Notes: a model not told the origin generated them from the letters alone. A DNA stretch of 64,000 nucleotides from JAGWFU01 sp035534575 (GCA_035534575.1 DATLRT010000015.1:1-64000); one strand, 5' to 3'. Positions 16,273 through 24,830 are shown, counted from the first letter of the stretch. Program-made: numbers and translations.

Positions 16273-16818
16273 TCAGCCGCCCTTAACTACAAGCGTGCCA
16301 ACCATTCCCAGCGCCCTGTGGCTGCCTATCGAGCAGTAATAGGTGTAGTTTCCCGCACCTGACGGGGCAGTGAATTTCACCACAGCGTTCTGCCCTGGCG
16401 ACATAGCGAAGGGCGTGGATGCGTTCAATGCCGGTATGACCAGGTTGTGCGGCATTGAGGTTCCATCGTTGGTAACGTTCAGCGTCACACTCTCACCTGG
16501 CGACACTGTTATCACGTTGGGCGTTATGACGAACTGGTTGTTCGTGTTGCTGAGTGCCACGTTTATGGTAACGCTGCCGCCGGCTGGCTCCGCCATCGTG
16601 TCGTTTGTACTGTTCAAAGGAACCGAGTTAGCAGGTATGGTTGTAGAAGGGGCTGCGTTCGCGTGTACCGTGCTTGATGCAGGCACCGTTGATGTCGCAA
16701 TGCTCGTGCTCCTTGGAGTTCCACTGGAGAAACCGCTATTTCCGTATATGGTAACAATGGCCACAATGATTATTACGATAACCACTATGCCGCCTATTGC
16801 CTTAGTCATAGAGACCAT
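16273..16818 (-). CDS. Membrane-anchored rusticyanin-like cupredoxin 1
   Basis: A 181-residue blue copper protein. An N-terminal helix (residues 6-24) anchors or exports it. A Ser/Thr/Pro/Ala-rich linker (about 30-75) leads into a single cupredoxin domain (78-181). Copper ligands: His in MPHNLVIP, then Cys-x4-His-x4-Met in YYCSIGSHRALGM; this spacing is that of rusticyanin and sulfocyanin, not plastocyanin. It presumably accepts electrons on the outer face of the membrane. The first 16 codons are identical in sequence to those of the neighbouring paralogue. The two genes lie in tandem 126 bases apart with the RnfD-like gene downstream, so the three may serve one redox chain; this is inferred. 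Confidence 0.85.
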   Translation of the reverse strand: MVSMTKAIGGIVVIVIIIVAIVTIYGNSGFSSGTPRSTSIATSTVPASSTVHANAAPSTTIPANSVPLNSTNDTMAEPAGGSVTINVALSNTNNQFVITPNVITVSPGESVTLNVTNDGTSMPHNLVIPALNASTPFAMSPGQNAVVKFTAPSGAGNYTYYCSIGSHRALGMVGTLVVKGG

Positions 16819-16822
16819 GATT
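16775..16822 (-). repeat. 48-bp identical repeat, copy 1 (cupredoxin leader)
   Basis: Bases 16775-16822 are identical to 17342-17389. The repeat spans the first codons (MVSMTKAIGGIVVIV) and four bases before the ATG of both cupredoxin genes, while the rest of the genes has diverged. This suggests recent duplication or gene conversion confined to the leader. Confidence 0.85.
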
Positions 16823-16944
16823 CCACCAAGAGATTATCTATACTGTAGCTATTATTATGCGGCCCCGCCAGCCCTCCAAAAGGCCAAATCCGACCTATTC
16901 GGGCGCAAGCGGGGCTCGCATGATAACCTAAACTGAGCAGTTTA

Positions 16945-17385
16945 TCAGCTGCCCGACACTACCAGGGTTCCTACCATGCCCAAAGTCTTGTGGCTGTCCA
17001 CCGGGCAGTAATACGTGTAGTTGCCTGCTGCTGGTGCCGTGAACGTCAATACCTTGCTCTGTCCAGGGCTTAGGTCTGGGGCTGAGACGCTGATATTGGG
17101 TATCACGAAACTGTGCACCATTGTGCCGTCGTTGATTACGTTAATCGTTACGCTCTCTCCGGCCTTAACCGTAATCACGTTAGGCGTTATCACGTAAGCG
17201 CCCTGCGCGTTGCTAAGCTGCACGTTAAAAGAGGTGCTGCCTGATGCAGGCGCCGCTACCGTTGTGCTGGCTGATACATAAGGCGATCCACCCGAGGATC
17301 CAATCTTTCCATATGCGAGGGCTATGGCTGCAATGATTATGACGATAACCACTATGCCGCCTATTGCCTTAGTCATAGAGACCAT
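16945..17385 (-). CDS. Membrane-anchored rusticyanin-like cupredoxin 2
   Basis: A 146-residue paralogue of the adjacent cupredoxin, with a much shorter linker. N-terminal membrane helix at residues 6-24, cupredoxin domain from about 48. Ligands: His in VHSFVIPN and Cys-x4-His-x4-Met in YYCPVDSHKTLGM. The conserved strand VITPNVITVKAGESVTINV is shared with the first protein. Linker length may set how far the copper site stands from the membrane. ATG 17385. The PDH operon diverges from its upstream side. Confidence 0.85.
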   Translation of the reverse strand: MVSMTKAIGGIVVIVIIIAAIALAYGKIGSSGGSPYVSASTTVAAPASGSTSFNVQLSNAQGAYVITPNVITVKAGESVTINVINDGTMVHSFVIPNISVSAPDLSPGQSKVLTFTAPAAGNYTYYCPVDSHKTLGMVGTLVVSGS

Positions 17386-17389
17386 GATT
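17342..17389 (-). repeat. 48-bp identical repeat, copy 2 (cupredoxin leader)
   Basis: Second copy of the exact 48-base match to 16775-16822, covering the start of the second cupredoxin gene. Confidence 0.85.
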
Positions 17390-17532
17390 TCACCATATTT
17401 TATTGGAATCGCGTGTATTTATTCTGATATGCCCACCTTTGCCGTTTTGGCTAATCCCGCATTGGGATGCCCGCTAACCCGCAAGATAACCCTTATATTA
17501 ATTCACTCCGATAGCTAACCGCTGGTGATTTT

Positions 17533-18606
17533 CTGCTCAAAAAGGTATTCGAAGGCTCGGTCAACTATCTGCAGGTAATCGACGAGAATGGTATCGTTGA
17601 CCCGGACCAGTTCCCTAAGGGGCTGGCCGACCAGAAGATAGCGGAGATGCTCAGGTACATGCTCTTCACCCGCGCTCTCGACGCCAAGACCCTAAGCCTT
17701 CAGAGGCAGGGCAGGGCTGCCACCTACGCCCCATCTATAGGTGAGGAGGCTACGCAGATCGGCACAGCCATGGCTATGGGCGACGGCGACTTCTTCGTTC
17801 CAAACTTCAGGCAACACGGCGTCTACCTTGCAAGGGGTCTGCCGCTCGAGCTGTTCTTCCTCTACTGGAAGGGCTTCGAGGAGGGCGGGGCAATACCCAA
17901 GTCCGTAGCGGGGTTTCCCTACATAGTACCTGTTTCATCCCAGCTGCCCCATGCGGCTGGAATCGCGCTCGCGCAGAAATACCTGAAGACCGGCAAGTCC
18001 GTGGTCGGGTACGTTGGAGACGGCGGCACATCCGAGGGCAATTTCTATGAGACGATGAACTTCGCCGGAGTGATGGCCATACCGCTCGTCATAATCATAG
18101 AGAACAACCAGTGGGCGATATCCGTTCCGAGAAGCAGCCAGAGCGTGGCCCCGACGCTGGCCCAGAAGGGAATAGCGGCAGGGATAAAAGTGCTCCAGGT
18201 TGATGGCAACGACGTTGTAGCGGTATACAAGGCGACCAGGGAGGCGCTTAACGATGCGGTGAACGGCATACCCTCATTGCTGGAGTGCGTCACATATAGG
18301 ATGAGCATGCACACCACGGCTGACGACCCCACCAAATACAGGGATCCCGCGGACGTGGAGGTGTGGAAGAAGAAGGATCCGATAGACCGCATAAGGAAGT
18401 ACCTTGTAGCAAAGGGGCTGTGGGACGACAAGAAGGAGGCCGACGCCGCAGAGGAGTTCAAGAAGGCCATAGACGAGGCGGTGGACAAGGCCGAGAAGTT
18501 CACGCCGAACCCGGAGACGATGTTCACAAATGTCTACAGCTATATGCCAGAGGTCCTGCAGGAGGAGCTCGACGACGCGAAGGCCAACGGCTTTTACCAG
18601 AAGTGA
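17533..18606 (+). CDS. pdhA: 2-oxoacid (pyruvate-type) dehydrogenase E1 alpha subunit, non-standard start
   Basis: Thiamine-diphosphate-dependent E1 alpha, which with E1 beta decarboxylates a 2-oxoacid and passes the acyl group to E2. The ThDP motif starts GDGGTSEGNFYETMNF and ends IIENNQW (residues 124-155 counted from the internal ATG 17647). The upstream in-frame sequence (LKKVFEGSVNYLQV through GLADQKIAEM) matches the normal E1 alpha N-terminus, so the protein must begin before 17647. Yet between the TAG at 17512 and 17647 there is no ATG, GTG or TTG; CTG 17533 is the best candidate. A TTATATTAA box at about 17491-17499 fits a start near 17520. The family is certain; substrate (pyruvate or branched-chain) is not. 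E1 beta follows after 11 bases. Confidence 0.88.
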   Translation: MLKKVFEGSVNYLQVIDENGIVDPDQFPKGLADQKIAEMLRYMLFTRALDAKTLSLQRQGRAATYAPSIGEEATQIGTAMAMGDGDFFVPNFRQHGVYLARGLPLELFFLYWKGFEEGGAIPKSVAGFPYIVPVSSQLPHAAGIALAQKYLKTGKSVVGYVGDGGTSEGNFYETMNFAGVMAIPLVIIIENNQWAISVPRSSQSVAPTLAQKGIAAGIKVLQVDGNDVVAVYKATREALNDAVNGIPSLLECVTYRMSMHTTADDPTKYRDPADVEVWKKKDPIDRIRKYLVAKGLWDDKKEADAAEEFKKAIDEAVDKAEKFTPNPETMFTNVYSYMPEVLQEELDDAKANGFYQK

Positions 18607-18617
18607 GGATTGACGAT

Positions 18618-19583
18618 ATGATGACAAACATGGTCGGCGCACTGAACAACGCGCTAGACATAATACTCAACGAGAACAAGAACTCTGTAGTTCTGGGAGA
18701 GGACGTCGGGAAGGACGGCGGAGTATTCAGGGTCACCGAGGGGCTTCAGGCAAAGTATGGCAGCGAGCGCGTGTTCGATACCCCGCTTGCCGAGTCCGTC
18801 ATACTCGGGGCATCGATAGGGATGGCGATGTCTGGCATGCTGCCGATACCAGAAATACAGTTCGCGGGATTTATGTACATGGGATTCGACCAGCTGATAA
18901 ACCACGCGGCAAGATACAGGAGCAGGACAAGGTCGAGGTTCACTGTGCCGATGATAGTCAGGACGCCGGTGAGCGGCGGAGTTAGGACGCTTGAGCACCA
19001 CTCCGACAGTCCGGAGGTCTACTACTCCCACGTGGGTGGACTGATAGTGGTAGAGCCGTCGAACCCTTACGACGCCAAGGGACTGATGATAAGGGCATCG
19101 CACATGAACGACCCCGTCATATTCCTGGAGCCCACCAAGCTCTACAGGCTGTTCAAGCAGGAGGTCCCCGAGGAGTCCTACGAGGTCGAGATAGGAAAGG
19201 CCAACGTGGTGAAGGAGGGAAGCAAGCTCAGCATAATCACATACGGCACCATGGTGCCGCTGGTCAAGGAGGTCGTGGAGAAGAAGGCGATTGACGCTGA
19301 GATAATAGACCTGAGGACGATAAGCCCGCTTGACGAGAAGACGATATTAGAGAGCGTAAAGAAGACCGGAAGGGCGATGATAGTCCACGAGGCCCAGCTC
19401 AGCTTCGGCGCTGGCGCCGAGATAGCAGCCAGGATAGCGGAGAAGGCGATATTCGAACTCGACGCGCCGATTATGAGGGTCGCGTCCGACAGCCTTCCAT
19501 ACCCGTTCCCTGGATACGAAAACTTTTACATACCTAATGCGATAAAGATATCTGCAGCGATTGACAAGATGATGAGCCAGTAG
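18618..19583 (+). CDS. pdhB: 2-oxoacid (pyruvate-type) dehydrogenase E1 beta subunit
   Basis: Partner of E1 alpha in the ThDP-dependent heterotetramer. 321 residues from ATG 18618, preceded by GTGAGGAT; the frame is open far upstream but that part lies inside the E1 alpha gene. Typical features: ALNNALDIILNENKNSVVLGEDVGKDGGVF near the start, DTPLAESVILGASIGMAMSG, the conserved IQFAGFMYMGFDQLINHAAR and GVRTLEHHSDSPEVYYSHV regions, and a transketolase C-terminal domain from about 200. The next gene follows at once: its GTG overlaps the stop, with the likely ATG nine bases on. Usual family length is about 325. Confidence 0.93.
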   Translation: MMTNMVGALNNALDIILNENKNSVVLGEDVGKDGGVFRVTEGLQAKYGSERVFDTPLAESVILGASIGMAMSGMLPIPEIQFAGFMYMGFDQLINHAARYRSRTRSRFTVPMIVRTPVSGGVRTLEHHSDSPEVYYSHVGGLIVVEPSNPYDAKGLMIRASHMNDPVIFLEPTKLYRLFKQEVPEESYEVEIGKANVVKEGSKLSIITYGTMVPLVKEVVEKKAIDAEIIDLRTISPLDEKTILESVKKTGRAMIVHEAQLSFGAGAEIAARIAEKAIFELDAPIMRVASDSLPYPFPGYENFYIPNAIKISAAIDKMMSQ

Positions 19584-19591
19584 TGGTGTCC

Positions 19592-20824
19592 ATGAAGGAG
19601 ATAAAGTTTGTAGACGTCGGCGAGGGCATAACCGAAGGCCACGTGCAGAAGTGGCTGGTCAAGGACGGCGATACTGTCAAGGAGGACCAGGCGGTGGTCC
19701 AGGTTGAGACCGACAAGGCGGTCGTCAACGTTCCGTCGCCGGTTGACGGCATAGTCAAGATAATGGCGCCTGAGAACAGCACCGTGCACGTGGGCGACAT
19801 GATCGCCTACATAGGCACCGCAGCGGAACTCGGAAGCGCGGGGAAGGCTCAGCCGGCAGCCCCACAGAAGCAGGCCGCATCACAGCCCGCCAAGGCAGTC
19901 GCGCAGGCAACCGCACCAGCGAAGACAGAGAAGGCCATACTTGCCACTCCTTCAGTGAGGAAGATGGCGCACGAGCTTAACGTCGACATATCTCAGGTCA
20001 TCGGCACTGGACCGAACGGCAGGGTCATTGAGAACGATCTCAGGTCATTCGCGAGCAAGGGGACTGTTCAGGAAAAGCCTGTGGTCAGGTTCTCGGAGTC
20101 GCTTGAGGCTCAGCACAAGGAGGACATCAAGCGCATACCGATGAGCATGACTAGGAAGGCGATCGCCAGGAACATGGAGCTGTCGTGGACAATACCGAGG
20201 GCCGTGAGCATGGAGCTTATAGACGCCACGGACCTGTTCAACCGCGTCCAGAAGGAGAAGGAGGCGGTGATGAAGCAGCACAACGTGAAGCTCACTTTCC
20301 TCCCGTTCATAATAAAGGCGACGATAGAGGCGCTCAAGGAGAACCCGAACTTCAACGCCAGCTACGACCACGAGAAGCTGGAGATAATAAGGAAGAATTA
20401 CTACAACATCGGCATCGCAGCCGAGGCTCCCGACGGGCTGAAGGTGATGGTGATAAGGGACGCCGACAAGAAGAGCATCATCGCGATGGCGAAGGAGCTG
20501 GCCGAGCTCGGGCAGAAGGTTAGGGACCAGACGATAACGATTGAGGAGATGAAGGACAGCAGCTTCACGATATCCAATATAGGCAGCCTGGGAGGCGGAT
20601 TCCTATCGGTGCCGATGATAAACTATCCCGACGTCGCGATACTCGGCGTTCACCTGATAAAGGACACCCCCATAGTCAAGGACGGCAAGATTGTCGTGGG
20701 CAAGGTGCTCCCGATCTCGATAAGCTTCGACCACAGGGTAGTTGACGGCGCGGAGGCCGTGCACTTCGGCAACGCGCTAAAGAAGTACATTGAGGATCTC
20801 GACTACCTTGAGATAAGCGGATGA
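19592..20824 (+). CDS. pdhC: Dihydrolipoamide acyltransferase (E2)
   Basis: Core of the 2-oxoacid dehydrogenase complex; transfers the acyl group from the lipoyl arm to CoA. From ATG 19592 it has 410 residues. Lipoyl domain at 1-78 with Lys42 in ETDKAVV; a flexible Ala/Pro/Gln linker (80-115); the peripheral subunit-binding domain at about 116-155 (ATPSVRKMAHELNVDISQV, then GTGPNGRVIENDL); and the catalytic domain to the end, with the active-site DHRVVDGAEA near residue 380. There is one lipoyl domain. No lipoate ligase or synthase is visible in this window. Coupled to E1 beta and E3 by gaps under ten bases. Confidence 0.93.
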   Translation: MKEIKFVDVGEGITEGHVQKWLVKDGDTVKEDQAVVQVETDKAVVNVPSPVDGIVKIMAPENSTVHVGDMIAYIGTAAELGSAGKAQPAAPQKQAASQPAKAVAQATAPAKTEKAILATPSVRKMAHELNVDISQVIGTGPNGRVIENDLRSFASKGTVQEKPVVRFSESLEAQHKEDIKRIPMSMTRKAIARNMELSWTIPRAVSMELIDATDLFNRVQKEKEAVMKQHNVKLTFLPFIIKATIEALKENPNFNASYDHEKLEIIRKNYYNIGIAAEAPDGLKVMVIRDADKKSIIAMAKELAELGQKVRDQTITIEEMKDSSFTISNIGSLGGGFLSVPMINYPDVAILGVHLIKDTPIVKDGKIVVGKVLPISISFDHRVVDGAEAVHFGNALKKYIEDLDYLEISG

Positions 20825-20833
20825 TGTGTTACT

Positions 20834-22204
20834 ATGGTCATGGGTTCATTGCCTCAGCAGGTTGACGTCGCGGTAGTGGGCGCGGGAGTCGGCGGCTATG
20901 TGGCGGCCATCAGGGCAGCGCAACTGGGCAAGAGCGTTGCCATAGTCGAGAAGAACAAGCTCGGCGGACACTGCCTCAACTACGCGTGCATACCCTCAAA
21001 GACCATGATAAAGATATCCGATGTTTTCTACGAGGCTCAGCACTCGCAGGAGTTCGGCATAACAGGCAGCGTCTCGCTCGACGCAAAGAAGATGCTTGAG
21101 TGGCGGATGTCCGTCTCCAAGAAGCTGGAGGACGGGGTCGCATATCTCTGCAAGGCGAACCAGATAGACGTGTTCAACGGCACTGCCACTTTCATATCGG
21201 GAAACACGCTTCAGCTCACGGACGGCATATCGCTCGACTTCAAGAAGGCGATAATCGCCACAGGTTCGGAGCCGTACACCATCCCCGGCTTCGAATTCGG
21301 AGGCAACGTCATAGACTACAAACAGGCGCTGATGCTAGACACCATACCGAAGGCAATGGCGATAGTTGGCGCAGGGTATGTGGCTGTGGAGATAGGAACG
21401 CTATACGCAAAGCTGGGAACCAAGGTCAGCATAATAGCAAGGTCCGAGCTCCTCTCCAAGTTCGACAGGGATGCGATAAAGCTGGTCAACGACAGGGTGA
21501 CCCAGCTGGGCGTCAGGGTGTACACTAACTCAACCCCTAAGTCGCACGATGCCAACTCTGTGACTCTTGAGAGCGGCGAAAAGATAGACACTGATATCAT
21601 AGTGGTTGCCATCGGCCTTAAGCCATATACCGACAGCCTGGGACTGGAGAACACGAAGGTGCAGCTGGACGAAAAGGGATTCATAACGATTGACGGGGCG
21701 CTCACGACCAGCGACCCTAACATACTTGCAATTGGGGACGTTGTGGGTGAGCCCATGCTTGCCCACAAGGCGATGCGCCAGGGGGTGATTGCCGGCGAGA
21801 TTGCGTCAGGCATGAACTCCTCGTATGACAACGTAGTGGTTCCCGCGGTCATATTCTCAGACCCCGAAATCGCGATAGCTGGGGTACTGGACGAGAGCCA
21901 GGGGCTGAAGGTGGCAAAGTTCCCGCTCACCGCATTGGGAAGGAGCGTCGCACTGAACACGACCAACGGCTTCGTCAAGGTTGCATACGATAGCGACAAT
22001 CTGGTCAGGGGAGTGGAGATAGTCTCCGATGAGGCAAGCTCCATGATATCCGAGGCTGCGCTGGCCATAGAGATGGGCGCGACGCTTGAGGACATCGCTG
22101 ACACTATACACCCGCATCCCACATACAGCGAGGCCATACAGGAGGCCGCCGAGCTCGCGCTGGGGCGCAGCATACACTTCTTTTCGGCGAAGCCAAAGGC
22201 GTGA
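20834..22204 (+). CDS. lpdA: Dihydrolipoamide dehydrogenase (E3)
   Basis: FAD disulfide oxidoreductase that reoxidises the lipoyl group of E2 and makes NADH. 456 residues. FAD motif VVGAGVGGYVAA at 14-25; redox-active disulfide Cys47/Cys52 in GGHCLNYACIPSK; NAD-binding motif IVGAGYVAVEIG near 174; second FAD motif ILAIGDVV; C-terminal active-site HPHPTYSE with the His-Glu pair. In the disulfide loop Tyr-Ala stands where Tyr-Gly or Arg-Gly is usual, a mild change. ATG 20834, nine bases after E2. Confidence 0.93.
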   Translation: MVMGSLPQQVDVAVVGAGVGGYVAAIRAAQLGKSVAIVEKNKLGGHCLNYACIPSKTMIKISDVFYEAQHSQEFGITGSVSLDAKKMLEWRMSVSKKLEDGVAYLCKANQIDVFNGTATFISGNTLQLTDGISLDFKKAIIATGSEPYTIPGFEFGGNVIDYKQALMLDTIPKAMAIVGAGYVAVEIGTLYAKLGTKVSIIARSELLSKFDRDAIKLVNDRVTQLGVRVYTNSTPKSHDANSVTLESGEKIDTDIIVVAIGLKPYTDSLGLENTKVQLDEKGFITIDGALTTSDPNILAIGDVVGEPMLAHKAMRQGVIAGEIASGMNSSYDNVVVPAVIFSDPEIAIAGVLDESQGLKVAKFPLTALGRSVALNTTNGFVKVAYDSDNLVRGVEIVSDEASSMISEAALAIEMGATLEDIADTIHPHPTYSEAIQEAAELALGRSIHFFSAKPKA

Positions 22205-22208
22205 GTCA

Positions 22209-22934
22209 GTGGACTACGAAAAAGACTTTGAGGAGGGTTACGAAGAGACCTCATTCGGCTCCATCCATTTCAAGCACCACAAAGGCACGAGGAACACCAT
22301 ATTATTTCTCCACGGGCTCGGGGGTAACACAAAGGCCTTCGCAAAGCTCATGGGCTTCCTGCCCGACAATTTCGACATCTACCTACTTGACCTCCTGGGG
22401 CACGGCCTCTCAGAGGCGCCGCAGATAGACTACACCGTAAACGTGCAAGTCAAGGCCCTCAGAGAGTTCATATCAGCGAAGAATCTGGACTGCTACCTTT
22501 TCGGTCACTCTTACGGCGGCTGGATATCCGTACTTTACGCTGCTGAAGGCTATCCTTGCAAGGGGATAATCGTTGAGGACTCGGCAGGCTCCGCGAGGAG
22601 GCTTGAGGACTCCAAGAGCGCAGGCACTTCAGAGGCCGAGGGGGTGCAGCTGATAAAGGACGCTCTGGCAATCAACGGCAACAAGGACTACGTGATACGA
22701 AGTCTAGTGGGCAACAGCGGCGTATCGACTCTGTCTGCCACGCAGTTCGGTGCCGTTTCTGTCCCTACGCTCATCTTGTGGGGCAGCGACGACCCTGTGG
22801 TCAACATAAGATACGCAAGCGAGTTCGGCAAGATAAAAGGGAGCAGGACTTTGGTTGTCGAAGGCGGGAAGCACTATCCACACTACACCAAACCTGATGA
22901 GGTCGCAAAGGCGGTAACCGGCTTCATCTCATAA
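22209..22934 (+). CDS. Alpha/beta hydrolase in the PDH operon
   Basis: A 241-residue alpha/beta-hydrolase from GTG 22209, four bases after the E3 stop; the frame is open upstream inside E3. The oxyanion region is FLHGLGGNT (residues 34-42), nucleophile Ser in GHSYGGW, acid Asp in WGSDDPV, and base His in GGKHYPHY. The fold and 240-residue size resemble many esterases and lipases, so the substrate cannot be read. Position suggests work on a thioester, lipoate or acyl product of the complex, but this is inferred. Confidence 0.8.
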   Translation: MDYEKDFEEGYEETSFGSIHFKHHKGTRNTILFLHGLGGNTKAFAKLMGFLPDNFDIYLLDLLGHGLSEAPQIDYTVNVQVKALREFISAKNLDCYLFGHSYGGWISVLYAAEGYPCKGIIVEDSAGSARRLEDSKSAGTSEAEGVQLIKDALAINGNKDYVIRSLVGNSGVSTLSATQFGAVSVPTLILWGSDDPVVNIRYASEFGKIKGSRTLVVEGGKHYPHYTKPDEVAKAVTGFIS

Positions 22935-23023
22935 GTGCACGTTTTGGATTCCTATTCGGCATTTGCTGCAACATATTTTTATAGCTGAAGTTTCAAGTCT
23001 CTGATTGTAAGATTGATGATATC

Positions 23024-23740
23024 ATGGTAGAGAAGAGGCCATTTGCGGTTACCGAAAAGATAGACGAGACCCCGGAGGTCCTGCTCATCAGGTTCAAGGC
23101 CCAGGACTCCAAGCCGCTCTCATTTGACCCTGGAATGTTCGTCATGACATTCGGAATAGACACCGCGACAAACAAGGAGTTCACCGGAAGGGCGTTTTCA
23201 ATAGCCTCAGAGCCGGAGATCGACACATTCGAGCTGTTTGTTGTGAAGGCTCACGACGGCCACACATCCTACTTCGTAAACTCCAAGATAGGAGAGCTCT
23301 TCAACGTCACGGGGCCTCACGGCCAGTTCAAGTTCGACGCAATGTCGGACAAGAAGATACTGTGCCTTGCGGGCGGCACAGGATTTGCCCCGTTCATGTC
23401 CATGCTCAGGCACATAAAGAAGACCGCCGCGGGGACTGACACAAGCATGATATACAGCATCAAGTACCCCACCGAGATTATCAGGAAGCAGGAGCTCAAG
23501 GATTTCGAGGGGCAGATAAAGCTCAATACTCTCATAACAGTCACAAGGCCCGCTGAGGGCGACGGCTGGACCGGCAAGACCGGGCACATAGACGCCGAGA
23601 TGATAAAGGCATTCGCGCCGGACTATATGGAGAGGTCGCCATACATATGCGGACCGCTGGCATTCGTTAAGGCAATAAAGGATGCACTGATATCCTTGGG
23701 TGTCCCACAGGAAAAGATAAAGGCAGACGTCTGGGGTTGA
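23024..23740 (+). CDS. FAD/NAD(P)-binding oxidoreductase, ferredoxin-reductase family
   Basis: A 238-residue flavoprotein of the ferredoxin-NADP reductase superfamily. Residues 1-100 form the FAD barrel with GRAFSIASEP (the RxYS-type motif); residues 108-238 form the NAD(P) domain with LAGGTGFAPFMSML. The Cys-rich C-terminal iron-sulfur segment of dihydroorotate dehydrogenase electron-transfer subunits or hydrogenase gamma subunits is missing, while YICGPLAFVKAIK near the end is the usual CGP motif. It has its own promoter (ATATTTTTATAG about 45 bases before the ATG), so it is probably not in the PDH transcript. Confidence 0.85.
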   Translation: MVEKRPFAVTEKIDETPEVLLIRFKAQDSKPLSFDPGMFVMTFGIDTATNKEFTGRAFSIASEPEIDTFELFVVKAHDGHTSYFVNSKIGELFNVTGPHGQFKFDAMSDKKILCLAGGTGFAPFMSMLRHIKKTAAGTDTSMIYSIKYPTEIIRKQELKDFEGQIKLNTLITVTRPAEGDGWTGKTGHIDAEMIKAFAPDYMERSPYICGPLAFVKAIKDALISLGVPQEKIKADVWG

Positions 23741-23761
23741 CGCCTGCCAAAGTTTTATTTA

Positions 23762-24076
23762 TTATTTCTTGCTTTTGCCCTTGCCCTTCTTTGAGGCAGC
23801 GGGCTTCTTCCCGTGTCCCATCACGTGTTCCGCAATCAGCATGACCACCGCGACTACTACAATCCAGACTATGATGTCTATGATCAGGTTCCCCCACTGG
23901 ACCTTCCACGGGTTGTACTGCGGCGCGATTACCAGCTTGTAAAGCCAGCTCACTGGCCACCCATACCACGATGCACCAACGAAGCCACCTCCCGGTGTCG
24001 TATTGGCGAGCCCGGTAAGCAAGGCTATTATCACGCCTCCTATGACTGCTTCTATCGATACTATCAGATTCTTCAT
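23762..24076 (-). CDS. Small membrane protein with basic tail, unknown
   Basis: A 104-residue protein I do not recognise. Two clear membrane helices (about 4-25 and 62-88) flank a Trp/Tyr-rich loop (WYGWPVSWLYK, NPWKVQW); the C-terminal 16 residues are Lys/Gly/Ser-rich (KKGKGKSKK). The basic tail probably faces the cytosol. It sits 55 bases downstream of the regulator gene on the same strand. Coding is supported by the consistent codon use and ATG at 24076. Confidence 0.6.
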   Translation of the reverse strand: MKNLIVSIEAVIGGVIIALLTGLANTTPGGGFVGASWYGWPVSWLYKLVIAPQYNPWKVQWGNLIIDIIVWIVVVAVVMLIAEHVMGHGKKPAASKKGKGKSKK

Positions 24077-24131
24077 TATCTCACGGTTACGTATCCGAAG
24101 CCACAGACTAAAAAGGCTTCCAAACTTAGGA

Positions 24132-24821
24132 TCAGAGCTTGTCGAGCCTCTTGTAGACTTCCTCTATGTCGAGCTTCGTGGTGAGCAGCGGTATCCTCTC
24201 CACCTGGGCTATCTTGATGGCCAGCTTGTCAACCGTAGTGACGTTGTGGAGCACTATCACCTTTGGCTTGATCGGGGCGACCCTTATGACCACAAGCGGC
24301 GACCTTCCCGTAGACACCTTCTCGAATATGAAGACCCTCTCCGTGGTCGATCCGAACAGCTTCGGGTACTCCGCAGGGGACATCTCAAGTATGACCCTCA
24401 GGCTGTCCATCTTGGTGTAGCCGAATAGCTTTACGCTGTCCAGGTAGTTGGGGTTGGCCACCACCTTGCCCTCTATTATCCTGTTGAAGTCCACGCCGCT
24501 GATTGGCGAGCTGAAATCATGAATCAGGTAGAACGGGGTCTTCTGCTCCTGGTTGGTGAACTTGTTGAGCCCGCTTATGACCGTGCCTCCCCTTGAGGTG
24601 TCGATGGTGAAGAGCGCCTCAACGAACCTCTTTATCACCCCGACGCCGGGGCTGAGCCTCCTGTTGCTCTCGTAGTCGCTTATCGTGGAGGTGGATATCC
24701 TTATCTGCTTGGATAGCTCTATCTGGGTGACTCCGAAGAGCTCCCTCCATTTCTTCATGGCGCTGCCCGGGCTCTCCGATAGGGTTATCTCTCCAGCTAT
24801 CTTCTCCCTGAGCTCATCCAT
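24132..24821 (-). CDS. XRE-type helix-turn-helix regulator with C-terminal effector domain
   Basis: A 229-residue transcription regulator. Residues 20-70 are a lambda-repressor-like HTH (WRELFGVTQIELSKQIRIS, then STSTISDYESNRR). Residues 75-229 form a distinct alpha/beta domain with repeated KVIVLHNV and LLTTKLDIEEV strands, probably a ligand or dimerisation domain. The arrangement is like archaeal predicted regulators of COG1709 type. It is the third gene of a tight minus-strand operon (9-base gap to the 249-residue membrane protein). Confidence 0.75.
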   Translation of the reverse strand: MDELREKIAGEITLSESPGSAMKKWRELFGVTQIELSKQIRISTSTISDYESNRRLSPGVGVIKRFVEALFTIDTSRGGTVISGLNKFTNQEQKTPFYLIHDFSSPISGVDFNRIIEGKVVANPNYLDSVKLFGYTKMDSLRVILEMSPAEYPKLFGSTTERVFIFEKVSTGRSPLVVIRVAPIKPKVIVLHNVTTVDKLAIKIAQVERIPLLTTKLDIEEVYKRLDKL

Positions 24822-24830
24822 ATAATCGCC

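Noticed and set aside
17525..17545. Programmed -1 frameshift from GTG 17525 into pdhA
   Set aside because: The site C-AAA-AAG lacks the X of a standard X-XXY-YYZ heptamer in the needed frame and no following pseudoknot is evident; a CTG start or sequence error is simpler.
21316..22254. 312-codon minus-strand frame opposite lpdA
   Set aside because: Shadow of the dihydrolipoamide dehydrogenase gene; Ser-rich translation without motifs.
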